Shown here: piece by piece, positions 46,240-55,114 of the stretch | Layout: every line of letters begins with the position of its first letter | Position numbering within the stretch: the stretch's first letter is position 1 | NCBI GenBank assembly: GCA_020446425.1 | Contig: JAGRES010000029.1 | Coordinates: 1-64,000 of the forward strand | Length of the DNA stretch: 64,000 bases | From: Sphingobium sp. | GTDB lineage: Bacteria; Pseudomonadota; Alphaproteobacteria; Sphingomonadales; Sphingomonadaceae | Direction: 5' to 3' | Translations under genes and position numbers: made by a program | The notes under the pieces: generated by a model | Told to the model about the DNA's origin: nothing | Databases searched by the model: none | What the model saw: the letters and a program-made list of their open reading frames with translations, nothing else

Positions 46240-47712
46240 ATGTTCGAGTCACTGAGCGATCGTCTTACAGGCGTATTCGACAAGCTGCGTGGGCGCGGTG
46301 CGCTTACGGAGGATGACGTCCGCGCCGCGATGCGGGAAGTGCGAATCGCGCTTCTCGAAGCCGACGTTGCACTCCCCGTGGTGCGCGAATTTGTCGACCG
46401 CGCGACCGACCGCGCAGTGGGCAGCGATGTGCTGCGCTCGGTCACGCCGGGGCAGATGGTCGTCAAGATCGTTTCCGACACGCTGATCGAATTCCTGGGC
46501 GCAGACAGCTCAGACCTGATGCTCGATGCCACTCCGCCCGCCGTTATCATGATGGTGGGTCTGCAGGGTTCGGGTAAAACCACCACCACGGCCAAGATCG
46601 CCAAGCGCCTGAAGGAAAAGGACCGCAAGAAGGTGATGATGGCGTCGCTCGACGTCAATCGCCCCGCGGCGCAGGAGCAGCTTGCCATTCTCGGTACGCA
46701 GGCCGATGTCGCCACGTTGCCGATTGTCGCTGGCCAGCAACCGGTGGATATTGCGCGCCGCGCACTCCAGTCCGCCAAGCTGCAGGGCTATGACGTGGTG
46801 ATGCTCGATACGGCGGGCCGCCTCCATGTTGATCAGGCGCTGATGGACGAGATGAAGGCCGTGGCCGGTGTCGCCACGCCGCAGGAAATCCTGCTGGTCG
46901 TCGACAGCCTTACCGGTCAGGACGCCGTCAACGTCGCCAAGAACTTCACCGAACAGGTGCCGCTCACGGGTGTGGTTCTGACGCGTATGGATGGCGATGC
47001 GCGTGGCGGCGCGGCGCTGTCGATGCGTTTCGTCACCGGCTCACCGATCAAGTTTGCGGGTACTGGCGAAAAGCTCGACGCCATTGAACCCTTCCACCCT
47101 GAGCGCGTCGCCAACCGCATTCTCGGCATGGGCGATGTGGTCTCTCTGGTGGAGAAAGCCGCCGAGGTCATCAAGGCCGAGGACGCCGACAAGCTCGCCA
47201 AGAAAATGGCCAAAGGCCAGTTCGACATGAACGACCTGCGTATGCAGCTGCGTCAGATGCAGCAGATGGGCGGGCTCGGTGCGCTGGCAGGCATGATCCC
47301 CGGCCTGAAGAAAGCGCAGGCTGCGATGGCGCAGAATGCGGGCGGGGACAAGGCGCTGGTGCACCTCGATGCGATGATCGGCTCGATGACGCCCAAGGAA
47401 CGCGAAAAGCCCGCCATCATCAACGCCAAGCGCAAGATCCGTATCGCCAAAGGTAGCGGCACCACGGTGCAGGAAGTCAACCGTCTCCTCAAAATGCACA
47501 AGGAGATGGAAACGGCGATGAAGAAGATCAAGAAAATGGGCGGCTTGGGCGGCCTCGCCAAGATGTTCGGCGGTATGGGAGGCAAGGGTGGCCTTGAGGG
47601 CATGCTGGGCGGCGCTGGCGGAATGCCCGGCGGGGCAGGAGGGCTTCCGGGGCTTCCCGGCGGCGACATGCCCAAGCTCCCGCCCGGCTTCGACAAGTTC
47701 ATGAAGAAATAA
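46240..47712 (+). CDS. ffh: Signal recognition particle protein Ffh
   Basis: GTPase that binds signal sequences of nascent membrane proteins together with 4.5S RNA. It has 490 residues. G1 is GLQGSGKTTTTAKIAKRL near 107, G3 DTAGRLHVDQALMDEM, and G4 TRMDGDARGG. The methionine-rich M domain starts at about 325 (LRMQLRQMQQMGGLGAL). The last ~60 residues are Gly/Met/Pro-rich. ATG 46240 follows GAGGTG; a TTG ten codons earlier lacks support. It leads into rpsP after a 54-bp gap. Confidence 0.96.
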   Translation: MFESLSDRLTGVFDKLRGRGALTEDDVRAAMREVRIALLEADVALPVVREFVDRATDRAVGSDVLRSVTPGQMVVKIVSDTLIEFLGADSSDLMLDATPPAVIMMVGLQGSGKTTTTAKIAKRLKEKDRKKVMMASLDVNRPAAQEQLAILGTQADVATLPIVAGQQPVDIARRALQSAKLQGYDVVMLDTAGRLHVDQALMDEMKAVAGVATPQEILLVVDSLTGQDAVNVAKNFTEQVPLTGVVLTRMDGDARGGAALSMRFVTGSPIKFAGTGEKLDAIEPFHPERVANRILGMGDVVSLVEKAAEVIKAEDADKLAKKMAKGQFDMNDLRMQLRQMQQMGGLGALAGMIPGLKKAQAAMAQNAGGDKALVHLDAMIGSMTPKEREKPAIINAKRKIRIAKGSGTTVQEVNRLLKMHKEMETAMKKIKKMGGLGGLAKMFGGMGGKGGLEGMLGGAGGMPGGAGGLPGLPGGDMPKLPPGFDKFMKK

Positions 47713-47766
47713 TTTTGGTTTCAGTTTCAAATATTTACGTGTTTCAGAAAGGTAAGGTTAGGTTTT

Positions 47767-48357
47767 ATGGCAACAGCAATTCGTCTCTCGCGCGGCGGTT
47801 CCAAGAAGCGTCCCTATTATCGCATCGTCGTGGCGGACAGCCGCGCTCCGCGTGACGGCAAGTTCATCGAGCGTATCGGCAGCTACAACCCGCTGCTCGC
47901 CAAGGACGACGAAAAGCGCGTTGTGCTCGACACCGAGCGCGCGAAATATTGGGTCGAAAAAGGTGCGCAGCCGACTGACCGCGTAGCCCGTTTCCTTGAC
48001 GCCGCCGGTATCAAGGAGCGTGCAGCGCGCAACAACCCGCAAAAGGCAGAGTCAGGTCAGAAGGCGAAGGATCGCGCCGAGGACAGAGCCGCGAAGCTGG
48101 CCGAGGCCGAGGAAGCCGCGAAGGAAGCCGCTAACGCTCCGGCTGAAGAAGAAGCTGCACCGGCAGAGGAAGCTGTCGTTGAAGCACCCACTGAAGAAGC
48201 TGCAGCCGAAGCACCGGCCGAAGAGGCTGCAGCTGAGGAAGCTACGCCTGCCGCAGAGGAAGCTCCGGCTGAAGAGGCTGCTGCTGCCGAGGAAGCCGCG
48301 CCTGCAGCTGAGGAGGCTCCGGCTGAAGAATCCGGTGAAGAAAAAGCCGAGGGCTAA
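47767..48357 (+). CDS. rpsP: Ribosomal protein S16 with long Ala/Glu tail
   Basis: 30S subunit protein, 196 residues. The S16 core is at 1-~80: [51 protein letters not shown]. Residues ~95-196 form a low-complexity tail of Ala, Glu and Pro (blocks such as [11 protein letters not shown]). Alphaproteobacterial S16 often has a tail, but this one doubles the protein length. It heads the rpsP-rimM-trmD-rplS operon. Confidence 0.96.
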   Translation: MATAIRLSRGGSKKRPYYRIVVADSRAPRDGKFIERIGSYNPLLAKDDEKRVVLDTERAKYWVEKGAQPTDRVARFLDAAGIKERAARNNPQKAESGQKAKDRAEDRAAKLAEAEEAAKEAANAPAEEEAAPAEEAVVEAPTEEAAAEAPAEEAAAEEATPAAEEAPAEEAAAAEEAAPAAEEAPAEESGEEKAEG

Positions 48358-48360
48358 GCC

Positions 48361-48855
48361 TTGGACGACAAGCCTGTCATGCTGGCCGCCATCATTGGTG
48401 CGCATGGCGTGACGGGCGAGGTCCGGTTGAAGCTCTTCGGCGATGGGCCGGAGAGCTTACGGGCCTATAAGACATTATATGCCGACGGTCGCGCCCTGAC
48501 ATTGAAGTCGGTGCGCCCCGGTTCCAACGGCGCGGTTGCGCGCTTTGCTGAACTCTCCAGCCGCAATGATGCCGAGGCGCTGCGCGGCGTGGAATTGACC
48601 GTACCGCGCTCGGTGCTGCCGCCGCTCGATGACGGTGAATATTATCATATCGACCTGATCGGCTTGCCCTGTGTTTCGGATGCGGGAGAGGTGCTTGGAA
48701 CAGTCGTTGCGGTCGAGAATTTCGGCGCGGGCGATATCCTTGAAATTGAGCGCCCAGTGGAAGGCGGCAAGAAACCGAAACGCTTTATGGTTCCGATGCA
48801 TGCGGCAACGGTAGAAGCGGCGCGTATCGCGATTGACTCCCGTTTTGCGGACTAG
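48361..48855 (+). CDS. rimM: Ribosome maturation factor RimM
   Basis: Helps 30S assembly near S19/S13. It has 164 residues. The N-terminal domain starts LAAIIGAHGVTGEVRLKLF; the PRC-barrel domain follows with YYHIDLIGLPCV, NFGAGDILEIERP and FMVPMHAATV. The start is TTG 48361, supported by GAGGG seven to eight bases upstream inside the rpsP end; an internal ATG at 48379 is the alternative. The stop codon TAG forms the first bases of the vapBC palindrome. Confidence 0.93.
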   Translation: MDDKPVMLAAIIGAHGVTGEVRLKLFGDGPESLRAYKTLYADGRALTLKSVRPGSNGAVARFAELSSRNDAEALRGVELTVPRSVLPPLDDGEYYHIDLIGLPCVSDAGEVLGTVVAVENFGAGDILEIERPVEGGKKPKRFMVPMHAATVEAARIAIDSRFAD

Positions 48856-48875
48856 TATATACATTATGTATATAC
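48855..48875. promoter_or_regulatory. Perfect 21-bp palindrome before vapB
   Basis: GTATATACAT-T-ATGTATATAC, 10-bp perfect arms, in an otherwise GC-rich region. It begins at the last base of the rimM stop codon and ends 10 bp before the vapB start. Its position and AT content fit an autoregulatory operator/promoter for the antitoxin, as is typical of VapBC systems. Confidence 0.75.
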
Positions 48876-48885
48876 GGAGACTGTC

Positions 48886-49155
48886 ATGAGCGAGGAATAT
48901 AAGGCCAAAGTGTTCAAATCGGGCAATTCGGTTGCGCTGCGCCTGCCCAAGGCGCTGGGTATCAAGGAAGGCACTGAGATGATCCTGCGCGAGGCCAATG
49001 GCAGCTTCACGGCCTTTCCGGCTGATGCGGCACCGAAGAAAATCGACATCAGCGGCTTTGCCGGGAAAGCGCCCGGGATCAAACTGGCGCCACGCGAGGA
49101 TTTCGAGGAGCGGCCTAGCACTATCGCGGCGCGCAAGGCGGCTGGATTGGCGTGA
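48886..49155 (+). CDS. vapB: VapB-type antitoxin (AbrB/SpoVT fold)
   Basis: An 89-residue antitoxin. The N-terminal swapped-hairpin DNA-binding domain reads KAKVFKSGNSVALRLPKALG, the usual AbrB-like motif; the C-terminal ~40 residues form the toxin-binding tail (APREDFEERPSTIAARKAAG). GGAG lies about seven bases before the ATG. It overlaps vapC by four bases (GTGA). Confidence 0.92.
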   Translation: MSEEYKAKVFKSGNSVALRLPKALGIKEGTEMILREANGSFTAFPADAAPKKIDISGFAGKAPGIKLAPREDFEERPSTIAARKAAGLA

Positions 49156-49529
49156 TCAAATATCTGATCGACGCCAACTCGGTCGTCTATGCTATGGATG
49201 TCGGAAATGAGGTGCTGAAAGCACGGCTTGCCCAATGCGAGCAAGGGGAAATAGGCATTTCCGTGATCAGTTACGCTGAGGTTGCCTATGGCACTCGCAT
49301 CGGCAAACCTCCGCCACCTGAAGTGTTGGAAGCTTTCATCAGTGTGATCCCGATTGTCGATTTTGACGAGGCCGCGGCGAGGGAATATGCGCGACTACCG
49401 TTCAAACGTGTGCGCTTTGACCGTTTGCTCGCGGCCCATGCGCTCAGCATTGGAGCGATAGTTGTCGCAAACAATGAACTGGACTTTGCCGACGTACCGG
49501 GGCTGAAGGTCGAGAACTGGACGATATGA
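49152..49529 (+). CDS. vapC: VapC-type PIN-domain toxin
   Basis: A 125-residue ribonuclease toxin of the PIN family. Acidic active-site residues are Asp7 (LIDANSVVY), Glu43 (SYAEVAYG) and Asp90 ([10 protein letters not shown]); the end [19 protein letters not shown] is typical of the MvpA/VapC subgroup with the last acidic position partly changed to Asn. The start is GTG overlapping vapB. Its stop overlaps trmD by four bases (ATGA), so the toxin pair is fully embedded in the ribosomal operon. Confidence 0.92.
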   Translation: MIKYLIDANSVVYAMDVGNEVLKARLAQCEQGEIGISVISYAEVAYGTRIGKPPPPEVLEAFISVIPIVDFDEAAAREYARLPFKRVRFDRLLAAHALSIGAIVVANNELDFADVPGLKVENWTI

Positions 49530-50230
49530 CCTTCGCCGCGCAAATTCTCACGCTCTATCCCGAGATGTTTCCTGGCCCCCTCGGCACTTCCCTTGCCGGG
49601 CGCGCGCTGGAGGAAGGGATATGGTCGTGCGAGGCGATCAACATCCGTGATTTCGCTGCCGACAAGCATCGCACCGTTGATGATACGCCAGCGGGTGGTG
49701 GCGCGGGCATGGTGCTACGCTGCGATGTGTTGGCCCGTGCTGTGGACGAGGCCGCTTCACGCCAGCCCGATACGCCTATCCTCGCCATGACGCCGCGCGG
49801 CAAGCCGATCACGCAGGCGCGCGTGCGCGCTTTGGCTGAAGGGCCGGGGCTCACCCTATTATGCGGCCGGTTTGAAGGCTTTGACGAGCGCATTTTCGAG
49901 GCACGACCCCAGATCGAGCAGGTCAGCATGGGCGACATCATCCTCTCCGGTGGAGAAATGGGGGCATTGATGCTGCTTGATGCTTGCATTCGCCTGCTTC
50001 CCGGGGTAATGGGCGCGGCTTCGAGCGGAGTCGAGGAAAGCTTCGAAAGCGGCCTCCTCGAATATCCGCACTATACCCGACCTGTTGAATGGGAAGGGCG
50101 CACGATCCCTGAAGTGTTGCGATCGGGGGATCATGCGAAGATCGCCGCCTGGCGGAAACAAAAGGCGGAAGAGGACACACGGTTACGCAGGCCGGACCTT
50201 TGGGAGCGCCACAGGGGCGCTCGGGACTGA
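49526..50230 (+). CDS. trmD: tRNA (guanine-N1-)-methyltransferase TrmD
   Basis: Makes m1G37 in tRNAs to prevent frameshifting. It has 234 residues. It starts [19 protein letters not shown]. The SAM-binding trefoil knot includes [14 protein letters not shown] and [20 protein letters not shown]. The catalytic region follows with [18 protein letters not shown]. The start overlaps vapC, so toxin and TrmD translation may be coupled. Confidence 0.96.
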   Translation: MTFAAQILTLYPEMFPGPLGTSLAGRALEEGIWSCEAINIRDFAADKHRTVDDTPAGGGAGMVLRCDVLARAVDEAASRQPDTPILAMTPRGKPITQARVRALAEGPGLTLLCGRFEGFDERIFEARPQIEQVSMGDIILSGGEMGALMLLDACIRLLPGVMGAASSGVEESFESGLLEYPHYTRPVEWEGRTIPEVLRSGDHAKIAAWRKQKAEEDTRLRRPDLWERHRGARD

Positions 50231-50272
50231 CCTGCCTCTGGCGCGCGACAACAGACGAAGGAAGAAGGGCAT

Positions 50273-50641
50273 ATGAACCTCATCCAGCAGATCGAGGCCG
50301 AGGAAATCACCAAGGCCGGCAAAGAGATTCCGGAATTCCGTGCGGGCGATACGCTGCGTGTCGGTGTGAAGGTTGTCGAAGGCGAGCGTACCCGTATTCA
50401 GAATTTCGAAGGCGTATGCATCGCCCGCTCGAACAAGGGCATGGGCAGCAACTTCACCGTGCGCAAGATTTCGTTCGGCGAGGGCGTTGAGCGCGTATTC
50501 CCGCTCTATTCGCCGAATGTCGACAGCATCACCGTGGTGCGCAAGGGCATCGTGCGTCGCGCCAAGCTCTATTATCTGCGTGGCCGTACCGGTAAGCGCG
50601 CCCGTATCGCTGAGCGCCGCGACGTGCGCAAGGAAGATTGA
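50273..50641 (+). CDS. rplS: Ribosomal protein L19
   Basis: 50S protein at the 30S interface, 122 residues. Family segments: [41 protein letters not shown] in parts, and [21 protein letters not shown]. It is the last gene of the operon, 42 bp after trmD, with a terminator 30 bp downstream. Confidence 0.97.
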   Translation: MNLIQQIEAEEITKAGKEIPEFRAGDTLRVGVKVVEGERTRIQNFEGVCIARSNKGMGSNFTVRKISFGEGVERVFPLYSPNVDSITVVRKGIVRRAKLYYLRGRTGKRARIAERRDVRKED

Positions 50642-50670
50642 TCTTCCGCCACCAGGCATGAAATTCGAAG

Positions 50671-50705
50671 CAGGCGCGTCCGATTGGGCGCGCCTGTTTT
50701 GGTTG
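50671..50705 (+). terminator. rplS operon terminator
   Basis: CAGGCGCG (50671-50678) and CGCGCCTG (50689-50696) form an 8-bp GC stem with internal CC/GG pairing in the loop, followed by TTTTGGTT. Confidence 0.75.
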
Positions 50706-50782
50706 AGAATCACTTTGTCGGAGGGTGTGCCGCTGCGGGCAGGCTGATGGCAACCGTCGTCCGGAAACACCAGTTGAGCGAC

Positions 50783-50818
50783 AAAAGAAGGTATGACAGC
50801 GCTGCTGACCTTCTTTTT
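50783..50818. terminator. Second hairpin before the GT2 gene
   Basis: AAAAGAAGGT (50783-50792) and ACCTTCTTTT (50808-50817) pair perfectly around CAGCGCTGCTG. A- and T-runs at the two sides would let it work on either strand; it may back up the operon terminator. Confidence 0.5.
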
Positions 50819-50898
50819 AACCTTTATTAACAACGGTTGGTCGCCCGTTTTACATTTTTTGAATAGAAATCGCGCTGCATCGCAATATTGCGGTGGTC

Positions 50899-52833
50899 AT
50901 GGTCGCATATTTTTCTATCAGCCGCGCGTCGCTGGACGCCACGATGCTGTTCCTCGCTTTTCTGGCGCTGGTCGCCGCCTTGCTCACTGCGCGTGCCGTT
51001 TCGGCGCCACATGAAATCCGCAGGCCGCAGTCGGAAGAATCGCTTGAGCTGTTTGGGTCCGTTGGTGTCGCCTATTTGCTCAGCGTAATGTTCACCGGCA
51101 ATTTCACCGGCGCGCTGCCGATGGTCAGCCTGTTTCTCGCCTGTGCGGCGGTAATCCGCTTCACCTGCGCGCGCCTGTCGATGCCGGGTATTTTGTGGAT
51201 GACAGTGCAGCCCCTGGCGCTGATGGTTTCGGGGTGCTGGACGGTATTGTTCCTGCTTGAGAGCGACGTTGCGCCATGGATGCAGGCATTTGCCGTTGCC
51301 GGCGTTGTTCTGTCTTTCATCATATTCGGCTTCGATTTTGCCGAGCGCGTGGCGCGTGAGGCGGTATTGACGCACGAACGCTGGCGCTTGCCGGTCAACC
51401 CCTCGCTGCATTCCCGCGTTCGGCACGAACCGCGGGTATCGGTGCAGCTGCCCTGTTACGCAGAGCCGCCGGAGGTGGTGAAGCAGACCATGGACCGCCT
51501 CGCGGCGCTCGAATATTCCAATTACGAAGTTCTGGTGTGCGACAACAACACGAAGGACGAGGCGCTTTGGCGTCCGCTGGAGGAATATTGTGCTGTGCTC
51601 AACGCGCGGCTGGGTGAGGAACGTTTCCGCTTCTTCCATGTCGCTCCGCTGGAGGGCGCAAAGGCAGGCGCGCTCAATTTCCTGCTGACGGTCATGGATC
51701 AGGCGGCCGAGATTGTGGCCGTCGTCGACGCTGACTATTATGCCCGGCCTGGCTTCCTCGGCGATCTTGTCGGTTTTTTCGACAGCAAAAATATCGGCTA
51801 TGTCCAGACCCCGCATGATTATCGCGACCATGAGCGCAGCGTGTATCTGAATGCGTGCTACTGGGAGTATATGCCCAATAACAAGGTCGATATGCCGGGC
51901 GTCAGCGAATATGGCGGCGCCTTCACTATCGGGACCATGTGTTTGCTGCGCACTGAGGGCTTGCGGAAGATTGGCGGCTGGGCGGAATGGTGCCTGACCG
52001 AAGACTCTGAGGTGTCCGTGCGCCTGCGCGCTGCCGGATATGAGGGCATTTATCTCGGCGAAACCTATGGCCGTGGCCTGATCCCTGACACGTTCGACGA
52101 TTACAAGAAGCAGCGTTTCCGCTGGACGGCTGGCCCTGTGCAGCAATTGCGCCGTCATTGGCGTTTGTTCATGCCCGCGCCCTTCGCGCCCGCCATGCCG
52201 GGATGGACCAAGGTGCTGGAAATTCTGCGCTGCATGTCGCCGCTGCGTACCCTGGCTACACTGGCCGCCGCCTTGGGGGGGCTTGCCGTGTTGATTGCAA
52301 CCGCGCTGCTGGGCCGTTTTGAACCCGTCGATGTGCCCAACGTGGCCTGGCTGCTGCTGATCGTGGGTATGGGCACCGGCATGGCCCGTACCTGGCACCG
52401 CTATCGCCTGACGGGCAGCAACCGTATCAGCGACATGGTCATGGGTGAGGTAGCGCGCCAGTCGCTCTTCTACACTGTGCTCGTGGCGGGTATTGCGGGC
52501 CTGTCTCCCAAACCGCTGGCATGGCGGCGTACACCCAAATTCTCACCGGCAGGATCGAGCACGTCGCCATTTGAGGAAGCGATGCCGGAGACGATTGCCG
52601 GTGGTGCGCTGCTGTTCATTGCACTTGTCATCCTTATGTCCGGCAGTGTTTTCGGTGGTGAGCTCGCCTTCATGCTGTTCATCGGTCTGGCCACGCTGGC
52701 GGCCCGTTTTCTGTGTGCCCCTCTCATGGCGATGCTGAGCGCCAGACATGTCAATGGTGACAAGCGTGACCGGAAAACCGAAGCGGAACAGGGTGTTACG
52801 GGCCTGCCTTTGGGCCAGGAAATGGAAGCCTGA
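50899..52833 (+). CDS. Membrane glycosyltransferase, family 2 (cellulose-synthase-like)
   Basis: A 644-residue inner-membrane processive-type GT2. Four or so helices precede the catalytic domain at about 165-430. Catalytic motifs: VSVQLPCYAEPPEVV, VVDADYY, CLTEDSEVSVRL and KKQRFRW (the Q-x-x-R-W site). C-terminal helices follow at about 450-620. ATG 50899 is used; a GTG two codons earlier is equal. The product sugar polymer or glycolipid is unknown. It is followed by a phosphoesterase and a GT1, so a lipid- or polysaccharide-building cluster is likely. Confidence 0.88.
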   Translation: MVAYFSISRASLDATMLFLAFLALVAALLTARAVSAPHEIRRPQSEESLELFGSVGVAYLLSVMFTGNFTGALPMVSLFLACAAVIRFTCARLSMPGILWMTVQPLALMVSGCWTVLFLLESDVAPWMQAFAVAGVVLSFIIFGFDFAERVAREAVLTHERWRLPVNPSLHSRVRHEPRVSVQLPCYAEPPEVVKQTMDRLAALEYSNYEVLVCDNNTKDEALWRPLEEYCAVLNARLGEERFRFFHVAPLEGAKAGALNFLLTVMDQAAEIVAVVDADYYARPGFLGDLVGFFDSKNIGYVQTPHDYRDHERSVYLNACYWEYMPNNKVDMPGVSEYGGAFTIGTMCLLRTEGLRKIGGWAEWCLTEDSEVSVRLRAAGYEGIYLGETYGRGLIPDTFDDYKKQRFRWTAGPVQQLRRHWRLFMPAPFAPAMPGWTKVLEILRCMSPLRTLATLAAALGGLAVLIATALLGRFEPVDVPNVAWLLLIVGMGTGMARTWHRYRLTGSNRISDMVMGEVARQSLFYTVLVAGIAGLSPKPLAWRRTPKFSPAGSSTSPFEEAMPETIAGGALLFIALVILMSGSVFGGELAFMLFIGLATLAARFLCAPLMAMLSARHVNGDKRDRKTEAEQGVTGLPLGQEMEA

Positions 52834-52911
52834 GACGCTCCAATATTTTTTGCGCCGCAACAAAACTGTCCCCAAAACGCCATAAGGACGTAATCGCGGT
52901 GCGATAGACGC

Positions 52912-52928
52912 TCCCCCAATATGGGGGA
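52912..52928 (+). promoter_or_regulatory. Hairpin covering the ribosome site of the phosphoesterase gene
   Basis: TCCCCC-AATAT-GGGGGA forms a 6-bp stem in which the right arm is the Shine-Dalgarno sequence, seven bases before ATG 52935. This could limit translation. Confidence 0.4.
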
Positions 52929-52934
52929 ACGAAT

Positions 52935-53825
52935 ATGAACCATATAGGCACGATCTTGAAGGAGGCGGGCCGACAGACCGCCGTAGAAACGGGCGGCAAG
53001 GTGCCCGACTGGCTGAATCTTCCAGAACCGAAAAGCTATCGGCCCAAGCTCAAATATCGCACTGTCTGGATATCGGACGTCCATCTCGGAACGCCCGGCT
53101 GCAATGCGGCGATGCTGCTCGATTTTCTCAGTTCGATGGAGTGTGAGACGCTCTATCTGGTTGGTGATATTATTGACGGATGGCGTTTGCGCAAAGGCTG
53201 GTATTGGCCGGACGCGCATAACGAAGTGATCCGCCGTATCCTGAAAATGGCGCACAGGGGGACGCGCGTCATCTATGTCACCGGCAATCATGACGAGATG
53301 CTGCGCGATTATGCGGGGCTGGGTTTTGGCGGTATCGAGCTGGTCAACGAGGCCGTGCATGTCACCGCCGATGGACGGCGCTTGCTGGTCGTGCATGGCG
53401 ACGCGTTCGACGGCGTCGTGCTCTATGCCAAGTGGCTCGCCTTCCTGGGCGATCAGGCCTATTATGTGATGCTGAAGGCCAACCGCTGGTTCAACAAGGC
53501 GCGCAAGGCGCTGGGCATGCCCTATTGGTCGCTCTCGGCATATCTGAAGAAGCGCGTGAAGAATGCGGTACAGTTCGTCTATGACTTTGAGGATGCCGTG
53601 GCGCACGAGGCCGCGCATCGCGGGCTGGATGGTGTAGTGTGCGGGCATATCCACACCGCCGAGATCCGCCCAATTGGCGAGACCATGTATTATAATGACG
53701 GCGACTGGGTGGAGAGCTGCACGGCGTTGACCGAGACTGCCAGCGGCGAGATGGCCATCCTCGACTGGCCGGATTATCTGCGCCGGGAAGCCGATGCGAA
53801 AGCTGCTGCTGAAACGGCTGCGTGA
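52935..53825 (+). CDS. LpxH-like calcineurin-type phosphoesterase
   Basis: A 296-residue metallophosphoesterase commonly named UDP-2,3-diacylglucosamine diphosphatase-like. Metal-site motifs are in order: WISDVHLG (~46), VGDIIDGW, VTGNHDEM, VVHGDAFD and VCGHIHTAEI. It is longer than LpxH (~240), with an extra N-terminal ~40 residues and a helical insert around 185-215. Its neighbours are glycosyltransferases, so action on a lipid or nucleotide-sugar pyrophosphate is plausible; the exact substrate is not shown by the sequence. Confidence 0.88.
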   Translation: MNHIGTILKEAGRQTAVETGGKVPDWLNLPEPKSYRPKLKYRTVWISDVHLGTPGCNAAMLLDFLSSMECETLYLVGDIIDGWRLRKGWYWPDAHNEVIRRILKMAHRGTRVIYVTGNHDEMLRDYAGLGFGGIELVNEAVHVTADGRRLLVVHGDAFDGVVLYAKWLAFLGDQAYYVMLKANRWFNKARKALGMPYWSLSAYLKKRVKNAVQFVYDFEDAVAHEAAHRGLDGVVCGHIHTAEIRPIGETMYYNDGDWVESCTALTETASGEMAILDWPDYLRREADAKAAAETAA

Positions 53826-53836
53826 GGGCTGAGCCC

Positions 53837-54910
53837 ATGAAAATCGCCATCGCCACCGACGCTTGGGAGCCGCAGGTCAACGGCGTGGTGCGCACGCTCC
53901 AGATGACGGTCGCGCAGTTGCAGCAGCGCGGCCACGCCATCGAGATGATCACGCCAGACAGGTTTCTGACCCTGCCGATGCCGGGATATAGCGAGATCAA
54001 CCTCGCCATCGCGCCGCGGGTAGGTACGCGCCGGGCGCTCAGGGGCTTCGCGCCCGATGTCGTCCATATCGTCACCGAAGGGCCCATCGGCTGGGCTGCA
54101 CGCCGCTGGTGCATTGACAAGGATGTGGCGTTTACCACCGCATTTCATACGCGTTTCCCCGATTATCTGGCGGTGCGCACAGGCGTATCAGCGGACTGGT
54201 TCTGGCCGGTGATGCGGCGCTTCCATCGCGCATCATCCGCCGTGTTCGTATCTACGCCGCGCTTGCGGGATGAGCTGTGCTATCGTGGCATAGCGGGCGG
54301 TCGTATCTGGTCGCGCGGCATTGATACCGCGCTGTTCAGGCCGGAAGGCGCGCGGCACGCCACGCTGCAAGCCTTGCCGGGCCCGGTGCTGCTGTATGTC
54401 GGGCGGGTTGCGGCGGAGAAGAATCTGGAGGCATTCCTCGGCGCGGAGGTGATCGGCACCAAGGTCGTGGTCGGCGATGGCCCGGCGCTGGGGCAGCTGA
54501 AACAGCAATATCCGCAGGTGCTGTTCATGGGCGCGCTGTCCGGCGAAGAACTGGCGGACGCGTATCGTGCGGCTGATGTGTTCGTGTTCCCCAGCCTGAC
54601 CGATACGTTCGGGCTGGTGATGATCGAGGCGCTGGCCTGCGGTGTGCCGGTCGCCGGTTTTCCCGTGCAGGGGCCGCTCGATATCGTCGGCGCCGCCGGG
54701 CGCGGGCCGGAGGCGGAACTGGCGCGACCGGTCGGCATGCTCGACGATGATCTGGCGACCGCCATTCGCGGCGCCCTGCGCGCGGACAGGCATGCGGCTG
54801 CTGACTATGGCCGCAGCTTCCAGTGGGAGCGCTGCACTGACCAGTTCGAGGCCGGTCTGGAACATGCGCGCGGCGCTACTGCGCTATATCAGCCCCGCCA
54901 GTGGGCTTGA
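53837..54910 (+). CDS. Family 1 glycosyltransferase (GT-B fold)
   Basis: A 357-residue cytoplasmic or membrane-associated enzyme similar to GDP-mannose- or UDP-sugar-dependent lipid glycosyltransferases. N-terminal signature KIAIATDAWEPQVNGVVRTL; C-terminal nucleotide-sugar site LLYVGRVAAEKNLEAFL, then FVFPSLTDTFGLVMIEALACGVPVAGFPV, the E-x7-E type motif. ATG 53837 is used; a GTG at 53822 would overlap the upstream stop. Only 11 bp separate it from the phosphoesterase gene, so both act together. Confidence 0.9.
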   Translation: MKIAIATDAWEPQVNGVVRTLQMTVAQLQQRGHAIEMITPDRFLTLPMPGYSEINLAIAPRVGTRRALRGFAPDVVHIVTEGPIGWAARRWCIDKDVAFTTAFHTRFPDYLAVRTGVSADWFWPVMRRFHRASSAVFVSTPRLRDELCYRGIAGGRIWSRGIDTALFRPEGARHATLQALPGPVLLYVGRVAAEKNLEAFLGAEVIGTKVVVGDGPALGQLKQQYPQVLFMGALSGEELADAYRAADVFVFPSLTDTFGLVMIEALACGVPVAGFPVQGPLDIVGAAGRGPEAELARPVGMLDDDLATAIRGALRADRHAAADYGRSFQWERCTDQFEAGLEHARGATALYQPRQWA

Positions 54911-54917
54911 TGGGTCA

Positions 54918-54962
54918 GCGTATAGACGCTTGCCCATCCTGCCTGCGAGATAGGCTATACGC
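54918..54962. repeat. Inverted repeat after the GT1 gene
   Basis: GCGTATAG (54918-54925) and CTATACGC (54955-54962) are perfect 8-bp arms over a 29-nt loop. No T-run follows. It starts 8 bp after the GT1 stop, so it may shape the mRNA end. The remaining gap to 55114 holds nothing recognisable. Confidence 0.4.
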
Positions 54963-55114
54963 TCTGCCTCTGCACCAGCCTCTCTTCCTGTATATTGGCG
55001 GCAATCCAGCGCAGAGTTGTACGCAGCGCATGGGACAGGCGGTTGGCATTGGCGGGCGGATCGCGTTAGGGTGCGGCATCGCCACTCGACGGACGCAGCC
55101 AAGGGGAGCCGCCC

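Noticed and set aside
50827..52398. 523-codon minus-strand frame opposite the GT2 gene
   Set aside because: His/Gln/Arg-rich shadow with no recognisable motif; the GT2 frame is intact on the plus strand.
54911..54985. tRNA-like stretch ending in CACCA
   Set aside because: No acceptor stem pairing, no D- or T-arm consensus; only an 8-bp inverted repeat is real.
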